64,000 nt of DNA from Alcaligenes ammonioxydans (GCF_019343455.1 NZ_CP049362.1:3472001-3536000); one strand, 5' to 3'; positions 1 to 8,883 are shown, counted from the first letter of the stretch. The notes: generated from the sequence alone by a model not told the origin. Numbers and translations are program-made.

Positions 1-173
1 CGGTAATGCTGCATGAAATCGCGGCGCGTCGTCTCCAGCGCTATCAGGAAAAACAGGTACAAGAAAATAGAGATATAAAAGCCCGGCCCTTCCCACTGGG
101 TCATCACGCCCACGTAGGTAATCATCGCCGTCAGGAACAAGAGCATTAAGCCTGTGCGTACCGCCGTTGCCAT
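1..173 (-). CDS. Small inner-membrane protein, C-terminus cut by window edge
   Basis: The reading frame starts at an ATG (171-173, minus strand) 21 bases after the vgrG stop and stays open to the window edge, giving 57 visible residues beginning MATAVRTGLM. A purine-rich AAGGAGG lies about 14 bases upstream of the ATG, a little far for an ideal ribosome binding site. The visible part has two hydrophobic stretches (about residues 7-25 and 31-46) around a short polar turn, so at least two membrane segments are likely. I do not recognise the family. Its place directly after vgrG is the usual site for a type VI effector, immunity or accessory gene, but that role is only inferred from position. 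Confidence 0.6.
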   Translation of the reverse strand, partial: MATAVRTGLMLLFLTAMITYVGVMTQWEGPGFYISIFLYLFFLIALETTRRDFMQHY

Positions 174-194
174 CGTGAATCTGCCCCTCCTTGA

Positions 195-2546
195 TTACAT
201 GAACAAATGCAGGATGGCCTTACGCAAACTCATCATCGATTTGTGCGTTTCCATGCCTATCTTCTTCAAGGCCAAGCCTTTCTTCTTGATATCGAGCATG
301 ACCTCATCGTTTTTGAAGGTCGCCTTATCGATCTTGTAATAGGCCCACTGATAGTTCAGCCCATACGCCTGTGCCCGCATGCCCCAGGCATCCAGGGAAG
401 CGCCTGTCCCGTTCAGGCGAAACCCCGTCACCCTTTCGGTGTGAGGCACCCAGAAGCGCTCCAGACTCGTGACATTGACCTTCCAGCTGGGCGTGGTGAT
501 GTTCACCCCTGTTGAGGCGGTAATGTCCACGGGCCCGGAAATGCTTTTGGTCAGATTGCCGGTCAGGGTGTCAGTGACATTGCCAGTGGTAGTCAGGTCC
601 ACATTACCCGTAACGGTTTCTTTAACATCGCCGGTCACGGTGTAGTCCACCGCGCCAGTAATCGTGCGGGTGTAGTCGCCGGTTTGAGTGGAGTTGCGGG
701 TGCCGGTGATGGCGTCCGTGACCTCGCCCGTGACGGTATGGGTGACATCGCCGGTAATCGTTCTGCTCAGATCCCCGGTCAGCGTATCGGTCACATTGCC
801 TGTCACCGTGCGCGTCACATCACCGGTGTGAGTGCGCGTCTGCTCGCCCTCTATGGTTTCGACCAGATCTCCGATGACTGTGCGTACAACCCCGCTATTG
901 AAGGTCTCGGTTTCCAGATCCTGCACCGTGGTGGTGCGGGTCGCCATAACGCTCAAGGTATCGTGGCCGGTAATCACGGTAGTCCGGTTGCCATCGACGG
1001 TATGGGTTTCGTCCCCTTCAACTTCCGTGTCCAGATTGCGCTCGGCATGTAGCCAGATACGCTCCTGACCGGCCCTGTCCTCGAACATGAAGGCGTTGGC
1101 GTTGCTGGGGTCACCGTCTTTGGAGCGGCTCAAAAAGCCGCTTTGCGTCGCATTGTCCGGCAGGTTCCAGGGTGGCATATTGCTGGCGTTATACACGCGT
1201 CCGACCGCAATGGGCCGATCCGGGTCGCCCCCCAGAAAGTCCACAATCACTTCGTCGCCCACGCGGGGCAATTGAATGCCCCCAAAGCCGCCGCCTGCCC
1301 ACGGGCTGGAGACGCGCAGCCAGCAGGAGCTGTTTTCATTGGCCTGCCCATAGCGGTCCCACAAAAACTGAACCTTGATGCGACCATACTGATCGGTCCA
1401 CAGTTGCTCGCCGCTCTTGCCCACCACCTTGGCGGTTTGAGGGCCGTAGGTGCGTGGAACCGGCGTAAGCCGCAAAGGACGGTAAGGCTGGCTGGATGGC
1501 ATCACCCGAAAATCAATAAAGTAGTGGCTGGCCATGCCACTCTCACCGGTATGGCTGACATCGAGAAAATCGTAATCAACCTGGGTCACCAGGTAATCGC
1601 GATTGTCCTCCAGACGCGGATGATTGCGCACGGACAACACATACCCTGGCGCGACCCCGCGCGCATTGGTCTGGGCTTGCGCCTGACTGCGTACCGCCTG
1701 CAAGGCTTCGAGCCGCAAGCGAGAGTAATGCTCACCGTGGTGAGGCTCGGTGTAGCCACCCGCCCATTCGTACACTTCCAGATCACCCAAGGCGTGTTCA
1801 GCGGGGTTGCTGCGCGTGGCGTCCAGGCTGGCCCCCGGCTTGCAATAGTCGTAATCGGCCGTCGCGTAACGGCCCGGAGTGACTTGCTCATACGGGTGCC
1901 AGGCATGGATATGCTCGACATCGGGATGCGCTACCCGGTCGGGGGACACAAAGGGTAGTTCAGTCAACCAGGGCGCAGCCGCATGCTGGCCGGCATCATC
2001 CGCCATCACCAGCGTATGAGCCCCGTTACGATGTTCGAACCAGTAGTAAATCCCTTCGCGCTCCATCAAGCGGCTGACAAACTGAAAATCGCTCTCCTGA
2101 TACTGAACGCAATAAGTCTGACGTGGATAATCCTCCGTCAGCCGAGATTCCCAGGCAAAGGGGTAACGGCCCAGTACGTCCTGCAAGACCTCAGGCACTG
2201 TTTTTTCCTGAAAAATCCGGCTGTCCATGTTCTGGCTCAAGAACCAGAGCCAGGGACGCAAGGTAGCCCTGTAGGTGTAGAAACGGTCGCTACGGCCTGT
2301 TTTGCCCAGCAGGCGAAACGCGCTGATGCGCCCGTCCAGGAAACGCGGAACAGCAAGCGGCGTCCTGATCTCCAGACTCAGGGACTCACCCAGCAAGCTG
2401 CGCAAATCCAGCAAGGGTGTGTTGCACACCACATCCACCTGCAACTCAAAGGGCTGAGACAACCCTTCTCGGCCTTGCAAGGCCTGAAACAGCAAGACCT
2501 CCGGGCCCAAGGGGCTATGCACTTGCACAAGACGTTCTGTCAGCAT
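195..2546 (-). CDS. vgrG: Type VI secretion tip protein VgrG with long octapeptide-repeat spike
   Basis: The 783-residue protein forms the trimeric puncturing tip of the type VI secretion tube. The N-terminal two thirds match the phage gp27/gp5-like VgrG architecture: a gpD-like base (about residues 10-330), then the OB-fold with WAGGGFGGIQLPRVGDEV and GGDPDRP (about 365-460). After that comes an unusually regular spike of eight-residue repeats of the type TGDVTxTV (about residues 550-677), which should form the beta-helix needle. About 105 residues follow the repeats and end in a lysine-rich tail, perhaps an effector-docking or effector extension. The gene starts two bases after the stop of the DUF3540 gene, so the two are translationally coupled. 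No baseplate or sheath genes are in the window, so this may be an orphan vgrG cassette. Confidence 0.93.
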   Translation of the reverse strand: MLTERLVQVHSPLGPEVLLFQALQGREGLSQPFELQVDVVCNTPLLDLRSLLGESLSLEIRTPLAVPRFLDGRISAFRLLGKTGRSDRFYTYRATLRPWLWFLSQNMDSRIFQEKTVPEVLQDVLGRYPFAWESRLTEDYPRQTYCVQYQESDFQFVSRLMEREGIYYWFEHRNGAHTLVMADDAGQHAAAPWLTELPFVSPDRVAHPDVEHIHAWHPYEQVTPGRYATADYDYCKPGASLDATRSNPAEHALGDLEVYEWAGGYTEPHHGEHYSRLRLEALQAVRSQAQAQTNARGVAPGYVLSVRNHPRLEDNRDYLVTQVDYDFLDVSHTGESGMASHYFIDFRVMPSSQPYRPLRLTPVPRTYGPQTAKVVGKSGEQLWTDQYGRIKVQFLWDRYGQANENSSCWLRVSSPWAGGGFGGIQLPRVGDEVIVDFLGGDPDRPIAVGRVYNASNMPPWNLPDNATQSGFLSRSKDGDPSNANAFMFEDRAGQERIWLHAERNLDTEVEGDETHTVDGNRTTVITGHDTLSVMATRTTTVQDLETETFNSGVVRTVIGDLVETIEGEQTRTHTGDVTRTVTGNVTDTLTGDLSRTITGDVTHTVTGEVTDAITGTRNSTQTGDYTRTITGAVDYTVTGDVKETVTGNVDLTTTGNVTDTLTGNLTKSISGPVDITASTGVNITTPSWKVNVTSLERFWVPHTERVTGFRLNGTGASLDAWGMRAQAYGLNYQWAYYKIDKATFKNDEVMLDIKKKGLALKKIGMETHKSMMSLRKAILHLFM
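516..827 (-). repeat. 24-bp tandem coding repeats in the vgrG spike
   Basis: About 13 consecutive 24-base units each encode eight residues starting with TG or SG (TGDVTRTV, TGNVTDTL, TGDLSRTI and so on). More degenerate copies precede them (SGVVRTVI, GDLVETIE). The units differ at the DNA level, so this is an old protein repeat rather than recent slippage. The period of eight fits one strand per face of a triple-stranded beta-helix. Confidence 0.8.
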
Positions 2547-2548
2547 GC

Positions 2549-3145
2549 CTACCCCATGTGTATTTGGTCAGCGTCAACTTTGACCAGCTCACGTGCGCTC
2601 ATCAAGGTATGGCGGGCATGCAAACGCATTTGATGCTGGGCTTGTACGTCCAGTCGGCCACCACGCCAACGCTCTTCTTTTTCAGTCAGACGAAATACGT
2701 GATTACAGACTTGAGACAAGCGATCGGACACCGTTTCCTGGACCCGCGACAAGATCCGCAGCGTGCCTGCCGTCAGGCTCACTTCTCGGCCCGACTGGCG
2801 CAAATGCGCACCGGCCTGCAACGTCAAATCGGCCTCGGACTGAATATGTACCCCTCCCTGCGCAGCCTGCACATGCAACCCTTGCTCAGCCACCAGATGC
2901 AAGGCCCCGCCCTGAGGGCGCTCCAGCACGGCAAACACATAGGCCTGCTCGCCATCGGCCCCGCCTACCCATACCTTGTCACCCACTTGCGGCTGCACCA
3001 GGCAACTGACGGCCTGCGGCACAATCCAGCAGCGCTCGCCGCAGTCGACCTCAAACTGCCCCGACTCCAGACGGGCCTTGACCCACCCCTGCCAGAACAG
3101 GGGGGGCACATGCAGGCTGGACACCATGCGCGAGGGCAATCCCAT
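2549..3145 (-). CDS. DUF3540 family protein, type VI secretion associated
   Basis: This is a 198-residue protein if started at the ATG at 3143-3145, which has GGAGG four bases upstream. The frame stays open to a GTG at 3172, but that start lacks a good ribosome site. The body is a small beta-rich protein. The first half resembles an OB-like fold (VGDKVWVGGADGEQAYVF), and the second half has alternating beta-strand segments (LHLVAEQGLHVQ, VHIQSEADLTLQ) like the repeat spikes of VgrG and PAAR proteins. I assign it to DUF3540, a family found beside vgrG and DUF2169 genes. Its function is unknown; an adaptor for loading cargo on the spike is plausible. It is the first gene of the vgrG operon. Confidence 0.72.
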   Translation of the reverse strand: MGLPSRMVSSLHVPPLFWQGWVKARLESGQFEVDCGERCWIVPQAVSCLVQPQVGDKVWVGGADGEQAYVFAVLERPQGGALHLVAEQGLHVQAAQGGVHIQSEADLTLQAGAHLRQSGREVSLTAGTLRILSRVQETVSDRLSQVCNHVFRLTEKEERWRGGRLDVQAQHQMRLHARHTLMSARELVKVDADQIHMG

Positions 3146-3252
3146 ACATCCTCCGTGTGAGCTGTTCAACACAATAAAAAGGACTATGGCGCGGGCCTAT
3201 GTCTACTCTATGACAACAACAAACCTTTACTTTTTTGACATTTAGCGGGTTT

Positions 3253-3268
3253 TAAGCAAATTTGCTTA
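3253..3268. promoter_or_regulatory. 16-bp perfect palindrome upstream of the DUF3540-vgrG operon
   Basis: TAAGCAAATTTGCTTA is perfectly self-complementary and sits about 110 bases upstream of the DUF3540 start, between it and the thiolase terminator. It is not followed by a T run, so it looks like an operator rather than a terminator. The binding protein is unknown. Confidence 0.35.
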
Positions 3269-3311
3269 CACGTATCGCGCTCTTGCCCCTCCCTGCCGGG
3301 GACAGACCAAT

Positions 3312-3335
3312 AAAAAGCCGCCCGAAGGCGGCTTT
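3312..3335 (-). terminator. Rho-independent terminator of the beta-oxidation operon
   Basis: A perfect 9-bp stem (AAAGCCGCC / GGCGGCTTT) with a four-base loop, followed on the minus strand by a T run, lies 32 bases after the thiolase stop. Confidence 0.85.
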
Positions 3336-3367
3336 GTCCAGCAACGATAAAAGCAGCAGATCGGAAA

Positions 3368-4561
3368 TTATGTCCGCTCGAAAATCCCGGCTGCACCCAT
3401 GCCGGTACCAATACACATGGTGAGCATGCCGTATTTCAACTGACGACGCTGCAAGGCATGAACCACCGTAGCAGCACGCATGGCACCGGTCGCACCCAGC
3501 GGGTGGCCCATGGCAATGGCGCCACCCAGCGGATTGACCCGCTCAGGGTCCAGACCCAGATCCCGAATCACTGCCAGCGACTGAGCCGCAAAGGCTTCGT
3601 TCAGCTCGATCCAGTCCATCTGGTCTTGCTTCAAGCCTGCCAGAGCCAGCGCATGCGGGACGGCTTCTTTAGGCCCAATCCCCATAATGGCAGGCGGTAC
3701 GCCACGCACCGAGAAGGTCACAAAGCGTGCCAGGGGCGTCAGATTGTGCTCCCGCAAGGCTCGCTCGGAGACAAGCAGCAAGGCACCGGCCCCGTCCGAG
3801 GTCTGCGAGCTGTTGCCGGCCGTGACCGAACCACGCGCCGCAAACACGGGGCGCAATTTACCCAAGGCTTCCAGACTGGTATCCGGGCGTGGGCCTTCGT
3901 CCCGTTCGACCACTTGGGTTTTAACGGAGATTTCCTGAGTGTTCAGGTCAGGCTGGCGACGGGTCACCGTAACCGGCAAGACTTCACCCGTAAATTCGCC
4001 CGACTCCCAGGCCTTGACGGCTTTCTGGTGCGAGGCCAGAGCAAACGCGTCCTGGTCTTCGCGAGACACCTTCCACTGACGAGCGACCTCTTCAGCCGTC
4101 AGGCCCATACCGTAGGCAATCCCGTAGTTTTCGTCCGAGGTAAAGATCTCGGGACTGAAACTGGTGTTCACGCCCATCACCGGCACCTGACTCATGGATT
4201 CCACGCCGGAGGCCACGATAATGTCTGCCTGACCAGTACGGATACGATCGGCCGCAATGGCGATGGCACTCAGACCCGAGGCGCAGAAACGGTTGACGGT
4301 CATGCCGGCCACGGTGTGCGGCAACCCTGCCAGCAAGGCGGAGATGCGCGCGACGTTAAAACCCTGTGGGCCTTCAGGCAGGGCGCAGCCGGCCACCACT
4401 TCTTCAATGGCGGCCGGGTCCAGCTTGGGTACATCAGCCAGCATGCCGCGAATGGCATGCGCCAGCAGCTCGTCAGGGCGATAGGACGAAAACACGCCAC
4501 GAGGCGCTTTTCCGATGGGTGTACGCTTGGCAGCGACGATATAAGCTTGTTGTACAGTCAT
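3368..4561 (-). CDS. Acetyl-CoA C-acyltransferase (3-ketoacyl-CoA thiolase)
   Basis: The 397-residue thiolase carries out the last step of beta-oxidation, CoA-dependent cleavage of 3-ketoacyl-CoA. The acyl-accepting cysteine is in NRFCASGLSA (Cys93). The active-site histidine is in GGAIAMGHPLGATGA and the second cysteine in the C-terminal CIGTGMGAAG. Length is normal for the family. The ATG at 4559-4561 is preferred over the upstream GTG because AAGGAG sits five bases before it. It is 19 bases downstream of the dehydrogenase/hydratase gene and clearly co-transcribed, so it should act as the thiolase of that multienzyme (FadA role), though related aromatic-degradation thiolases are similar. 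Confidence 0.93.
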   Translation of the reverse strand: MTVQQAYIVAAKRTPIGKAPRGVFSSYRPDELLAHAIRGMLADVPKLDPAAIEEVVAGCALPEGPQGFNVARISALLAGLPHTVAGMTVNRFCASGLSAIAIAADRIRTGQADIIVASGVESMSQVPVMGVNTSFSPEIFTSDENYGIAYGMGLTAEEVARQWKVSREDQDAFALASHQKAVKAWESGEFTGEVLPVTVTRRQPDLNTQEISVKTQVVERDEGPRPDTSLEALGKLRPVFAARGSVTAGNSSQTSDGAGALLLVSERALREHNLTPLARFVTFSVRGVPPAIMGIGPKEAVPHALALAGLKQDQMDWIELNEAFAAQSLAVIRDLGLDPERVNPLGGAIAMGHPLGATGAMRAATVVHALQRRQLKYGMLTMCIGTGMGAAGIFERT

Positions 4562-4580
4562 GTCCACTCCTTGATCCGCT

Positions 4581-7013
4581 CTAGTTACGCACGGGCTTGC
4601 CAGTGCTCAACATCCCAGCAATACGCTCCTGGGTCTTGGGGGAATTGAGCAGCGCCATGAAAGCCTGCCGCTCTTGCGTCATCATCCATGCCTCATCCAC
4701 CAGCGAGCCTGGATCTACATCGCCCCCGCAGATCACGGTTACGACCTTCTCGGCGATATGGAAGTCATACTCCGAGATAAAACCACCTTCTTTCATATTC
4801 ACCAGTTGAGCTTTCAGTGTGGCAATGCCATCGCGACCGGCCACCGGGAAGCGACGTGGCAGCGGCGCACGCCAGCCGGCGCTGGCCAAAGCCTGAGCCT
4901 GACGAACGGCCACATACACCAGTTCCTGACGGTTCATCACGATGGTGTCGGACTCCTTCAGAAAACCAAGCTGGCGGGCATCCAGCGCAGAACGCGACAC
5001 CTGGGCGCTGGCAATTGCCAGCGCAAAGCGCTTCAGATACGCCAGCAGTGGGGCGTCGGGCGCCCCCATGGCCTGCAGTTCGGCCGCGCGGCGTGCCGAG
5101 TACGCCAGACCACCGGCACCCGGCACCAGTCCCACACCGACCTCCACTAAACCGATATAAGACTCGAAATGGGCAACCCGGTGCGCACAATGGACAGCCA
5201 GTTCGCAACCGCCACCCAGAGCCAGACCGGCCACCGCAGCCACCACTGGCACTTGGGCGTAACGGATACGCAGCACCATGTCCTGCATGGCGCGTTCCAC
5301 CGGCTCGACCGCCGCCACCCCCTCTTTCTCGAACAGCGGCAAAATGGCCTTCAGGTCGGCACCCGCGGAGAACGGGTCGCCATCCTGCGCAATGACCAAC
5401 GCCTGATACGACGCTTCGGCCAGCTCAACCGCCTTGAACACGCCATTGACTACGCCGGGGCTGAGCGTGTGCATCTTGGTCTTGAAGGACACAATCAGCA
5501 CATCCTGGGGATGCGGCGCGGGTAACGTCCAGCAGCGTACCGACTCATCCTCAAACACCGTCGTGGTTTCCAGGGACTCGACTTCGCCGACCAGCAAAGG
5601 GGTGCCGATGTGACGCTGATAAACCGGCAGTTCGCTGCGACCTTCAAAGCGACTTTGCGATGGATTCCAGGAGCCGGCGGCAGTGTGGACACCCTGGGCT
5701 TCCCATACCGGGCCGCGTGTCGCCCAATCGGGCAGCGGCTGATTACTCAGTGTCTTGCCGTCCTGAATATCCTGAGTGATCCACTCAGCAACCTGACGCC
5801 ATCCCGCCGATTGCCAGATCTCGAACGGCCCCTGCTTATGACCAAACCCCCACTTCAGGGCCAGATCCAGCTGACGGGCGTTGTCTGCAATGTCTTGCAG
5901 GTGAATGGCGCTGTAATGGAAGGTGTCGCGCAACACCGCCCACACGAATTGAGCCTGAGGCTTGTCGGACTCGCGCAGTTGACGCAGCCGTTCGGCCGGG
6001 TCACGTACGGCCAAAATGGCGGCGACATCGGGATCGATTTTCTGGTCAGCCGTCACGTAATCGCGCTGCTGTGCATCGAACCGCTGGATTTCACGCCCCT
6101 TCTTGCGGAAGAAACCGGCGCCGGTCTTTTGACCCAAAGCGCCTGCGTCAATCAGACCCTGCACTTCGGGCGGCAGGCCAAAGTGTGCTTTGAAGCTGTC
6201 ATCAGGCAGTTGATCCTGCATGGTACGAATCACGTGTGCCAGGGTGTCCAGACCCACCACGTCAGCCGTCCGGTAGGTACCCGATTTGGCGCGTCCCAGG
6301 CGAGTGCCCGTCAATTCATCAACCTGCTCATACGTCAGGGAGAAACGGCGTGCCTGCTCGAACACGGACAGAATGCCGAAAACACCGATGCGATTGCCAA
6401 TGAAGTTGGGAGTATCTTTGGCGCGAACCACGCCCTTGCCTAGTTGCGAGACCAGGAAGGTTTCCAGAATATCCAGCAGGGCTGGCTGGGTGTATTTCGT
6501 GGGGATCAGCTCCACCAGGCTCATGTAGCGTGGGGGATTGAAAAAGTGCACGCCGCAAAAACGTGGGCGCAGCGCTTCCGGCAACACCTCTGCCAACGAG
6601 GTGATGGACAGGCCCGAAGTATTGCTGGCGATGATGGCGTTAGGGTTCAGTGCTGGCCCGATCTTGCGGTACAGATCCTGTTTCCAGTCCAGGCGCTCGG
6701 CAATCGCCTCAATCACCAAGTCGCAATCGGCCAGACGATCCAGATTGTCTTCATAGTTGGCCGGCTCAATCAGGTCAGCCAGATCGGGCGTACCTAGGGG
6801 AGCGGGATTCATTTTTCGAAGATGGGCGATGGCACGAGTGACAATGCCATTTTTTGGCCCTTCACGCGCGGGCAGATCAAACAAAACGACGGGTATGCCT
6901 GCATTCACGCAATGGGCGGCAATTTGCGCGCCCATAACGCCGGCACCGCACACGGCGACCCGACGTAAGGTTCGGGCACTGCCCGTCACTGCACTGGCTG
7001 AACTAGATGTCAT
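4581..7013 (-). CDS. 3-hydroxyacyl-CoA dehydrogenase / enoyl-CoA hydratase (FadB-like bifunctional enzyme)
   Basis: The 810-residue protein combines two beta-oxidation activities: hydration of 2-enoyl-CoA and NAD-dependent oxidation of 3-hydroxyacyl-CoA. The order is dehydrogenase first (Rossmann motif GAGVMG, residues 23-28) and crotonase domain last (about 505-700, with FSAGADL, GGGCELAVH and the VGLVPGAGG glutamate region). This is the reverse of E. coli FadB. The start at 7013 has GGAG eight bases upstream; the frame is open to 7100 but without a comparable ribosome site. It is the first gene of a two-gene operon with the thiolase. A PsrA-like operator candidate lies about 230 bases upstream. 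Confidence 0.92.
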   Translation of the reverse strand: MTSSSASAVTGSARTLRRVAVCGAGVMGAQIAAHCVNAGIPVVLFDLPAREGPKNGIVTRAIAHLRKMNPAPLGTPDLADLIEPANYEDNLDRLADCDLVIEAIAERLDWKQDLYRKIGPALNPNAIIASNTSGLSITSLAEVLPEALRPRFCGVHFFNPPRYMSLVELIPTKYTQPALLDILETFLVSQLGKGVVRAKDTPNFIGNRIGVFGILSVFEQARRFSLTYEQVDELTGTRLGRAKSGTYRTADVVGLDTLAHVIRTMQDQLPDDSFKAHFGLPPEVQGLIDAGALGQKTGAGFFRKKGREIQRFDAQQRDYVTADQKIDPDVAAILAVRDPAERLRQLRESDKPQAQFVWAVLRDTFHYSAIHLQDIADNARQLDLALKWGFGHKQGPFEIWQSAGWRQVAEWITQDIQDGKTLSNQPLPDWATRGPVWEAQGVHTAAGSWNPSQSRFEGRSELPVYQRHIGTPLLVGEVESLETTTVFEDESVRCWTLPAPHPQDVLIVSFKTKMHTLSPGVVNGVFKAVELAEASYQALVIAQDGDPFSAGADLKAILPLFEKEGVAAVEPVERAMQDMVLRIRYAQVPVVAAVAGLALGGGCELAVHCAHRVAHFESYIGLVEVGVGLVPGAGGLAYSARRAAELQAMGAPDAPLLAYLKRFALAIASAQVSRSALDARQLGFLKESDTIVMNRQELVYVAVRQAQALASAGWRAPLPRRFPVAGRDGIATLKAQLVNMKEGGFISEYDFHIAEKVVTVICGGDVDPGSLVDEAWMMTQERQAFMALLNSPKTQERIAGMLSTGKPVRN

Positions 7014-7624
7014 AGGTTTGTCTCCAAGAAACTGAACCCCCACGCCGCGCAAGATCCCAAACGGGGCTCTACGATGTGAGGCGATCGGATAATCGTACAC
7101 GTACCAGCGGCTTTAAGACCATAAAGTCTTTTTTATTTTCATTCAAAGCGGGGCGTAGATCAAATCCATCTTCATCAACCGGTCTACCGTGGCGTGTCAG
7201 CGTATGTTTCCGTGGCCTTACCTGCATCCGGAAAAATTCAAACGATCGTTTCAATCTCTTTTATTTCAATAGATTGAACCAGCATCATGCTCTTTTCTTG
7301 CGCCATTCATTCCGAATAGGATTACTCGCCCCAGGTGCGCAGCAGGCCTGTCCCGGCCTGGTTTTTATTATTTCTTTTTTATTTTTTTCAATCCGGTTTC
7401 TATTTAAATTTTCATTTAATTTAATTAATTATTCATTTTAAATATTTCAAACGAATAATGACCCGGGGACTAAAAAATGGCGCATCCTTCTCCCGCCTGA
7501 ACGGATACTTTGCGCAGCATCCGGGCTTGAGAAGCAGCAACGCCGACGAAGGACTGGCAGCGTAGCGCCCACAAGAAGACAAAAACGGCGTACTTTGTAG
7601 GCCAGAAACGACCACACTTTCATC
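7014..7624. other. Non-coding region between beta-oxidation and chromate genes
   Basis: About 610 bases between divergent genes. No credible coding frame is seen. The middle (about 7340-7450) is strikingly AT-rich compared with its surroundings. It should hold promoters in both directions; the only clear element is the palindrome at 7239-7252. Confidence 0.6.
7239..7252. promoter_or_regulatory. Candidate PsrA-type operator for the beta-oxidation operon
   Basis: CAAACGATCGTTTC contains a perfect 12-base palindrome (AAACGATCGTTT). It fits the published form of sites bound by PsrA, the TetR-family fatty-acid-responsive repressor: (G/C)AAAC, two to four bases, GTTT(G/C). It lies 226-239 bases upstream of the dehydrogenase/hydratase start. 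Function is inferred from sequence and location only. Confidence 0.4.
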
Positions 7625-8230
7625 TTGGCGAACCCTATCGCGCTTTATGACCCTATGATCCGGCCTCAAGACGCGCCCCCCTTATCCTTGGGCACCCTCT
7701 TTCTGATCTTTGCTCGCATTGGCCTGACCAGCTTCGGCGGGGGCTTAAGTGCTTGGCTCATGCGTGAATTTGTCGTGCAGCGACGATTAATGAGTCAGGC
7801 GGATTTTTTGAGCGGTCTGGCTCTGTCCCAAGCGCTGCCCGGCATAAACGTCGTCAATTTATCTATCTGGATTGGCTACCGCCTTCAGGCCGGCCCAGGC
7901 GCTTTGGTCGCCTCGCTGGGCATGGTTCTCCCCCCACTGCTTGTGGCCATTCTGATGCTGATCGGGCTGGAGCAGTTGACGGACTCTGTGCTGGTTCCCC
8001 AGATCATGGCGGGCATTGCGGCTGCCGCCCTGGGCCTGTCCCTTGAAATGGGGGTGCGCTCGGCACGCAGCGCGGCCACCGGCGCCATACCCATTGCCCT
8101 GATGATGGCGGTCTTTATCGGCATATTTGTCATGGAATGGAACCTGATCGCCGTCATTGTGATCTGTGCTCCCCTGTCGGTCGGGTACGCCTGGCTGCAA
8201 TTGGAAGACGCTGCGACGAAGCAACCATGA
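7625..8230 (+). CDS. Chromate transporter, N-terminal-type subunit
   Basis: This 201-residue membrane protein is one half of a split (short-chain) CHR-family chromate transporter. It shows the family signature near the N-terminus (FGGGLSAWLMREFV) and LSQALPGINVVNLSIWIGYRL, followed by about five hydrophobic helices. The TTG at 7625 gives the full frame, but an in-frame ATG at 7655 is also possible and neither has a convincing ribosome site. The stop overlaps the ATG of the second half by four bases (ATGA), so the two are translated together. The pair probably works as a hetero-oligomer; chromate itself may not be the physiological substrate. Confidence 0.85.
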   Translation: MANPIALYDPMIRPQDAPPLSLGTLFLIFARIGLTSFGGGLSAWLMREFVVQRRLMSQADFLSGLALSQALPGINVVNLSIWIGYRLQAGPGALVASLGMVLPPLLVAILMLIGLEQLTDSVLVPQIMAGIAAAALGLSLEMGVRSARSAATGAIPIALMMAVFIGIFVMEWNLIAVIVICAPLSVGYAWLQLEDAATKQP

Positions 8231-8757
8231 TCCCCATCCTCTTGCAACTTATCCGTGTCTTTGCCCCCCTGTCCTTCCTGACCATTGGCGGTGGGCAAAG
8301 CATCATTCCCGAAATACATCGGCAATCGGTCGATATTCATGGCTGGCTCAGCGATCAGGAATTTCTGGATTTGTTTGCCCTGTCACGCCTGACACCCGGC
8401 CCAAAATCCCTGCTGGTCACGCTGGTGGGCTGGAAAGCAGCGGGCTGGGCCGGCGCCCTGGTGGCATCGATCGCCATTTTTCTGCCTTCAGCGGTGCTGA
8501 TTTATTATCTGGCCACCATCTGGAAGCGCTATGAAGGCAGCCGCCTGATCCGCGCCATCGAAATCGGCCTGCTGCCTATTGCCGCCGGCATGATCCTGGC
8601 GGCCAGCGGCACGATTCTGAAAGCAGCCCAAGGCGGAGTGTGGGCTTGGGGGACGGCGTTGGCCTGCGCCGCCGTCCTGCTGCTCACCCGCATCAATCCC
8701 TTATGGCTATTGGCGGCTGGTGGTCTGCTTTTTGCGTTGACACACGCTGTGACCTGA
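8227..8757 (+). CDS. Chromate transporter, C-terminal-type subunit
   Basis: The 176-residue partner of the preceding gene begins at the ATG overlapping that gene's stop. It repeats the CHR-domain pattern: TIGGGQSIIPEIHR near the N-terminus, then LSRLTPGPKSLLVTLVGWKAAG and further hydrophobic helices. Split CHR genes occur as adjacent pairs whose products have opposite membrane topology, which fits what is seen here. No chrB-like regulator or other metal-resistance gene is nearby. Confidence 0.85.
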   Translation: MIPILLQLIRVFAPLSFLTIGGGQSIIPEIHRQSVDIHGWLSDQEFLDLFALSRLTPGPKSLLVTLVGWKAAGWAGALVASIAIFLPSAVLIYYLATIWKRYEGSRLIRAIEIGLLPIAAGMILAASGTILKAAQGGVWAWGTALACAAVLLLTRINPLWLLAAGGLLFALTHAVT

Positions 8758-8883
8758 ACCTACCTGGCCCCGTCAATACGTCTTTTTCTGGTCCCCGCTT
8801 CGTTCTAAAGTCGATAACGGTATCCCAGAGCGCCTGTCTCTTTCAATAAACGCCGTATTTCCACCTTGATTAAGCGCAATACA

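Noticed and set aside
516..827. Regular DNA repeats that could suggest a CRISPR array
   Set aside because: They are coding octapeptide repeats without constant spacers and lie within VgrG.
1143..1958. 271-residue plus-strand open frame inside vgrG
   Set aside because: It is antisense to VgrG, which has clear domains; it has no family likeness or ribosome site.
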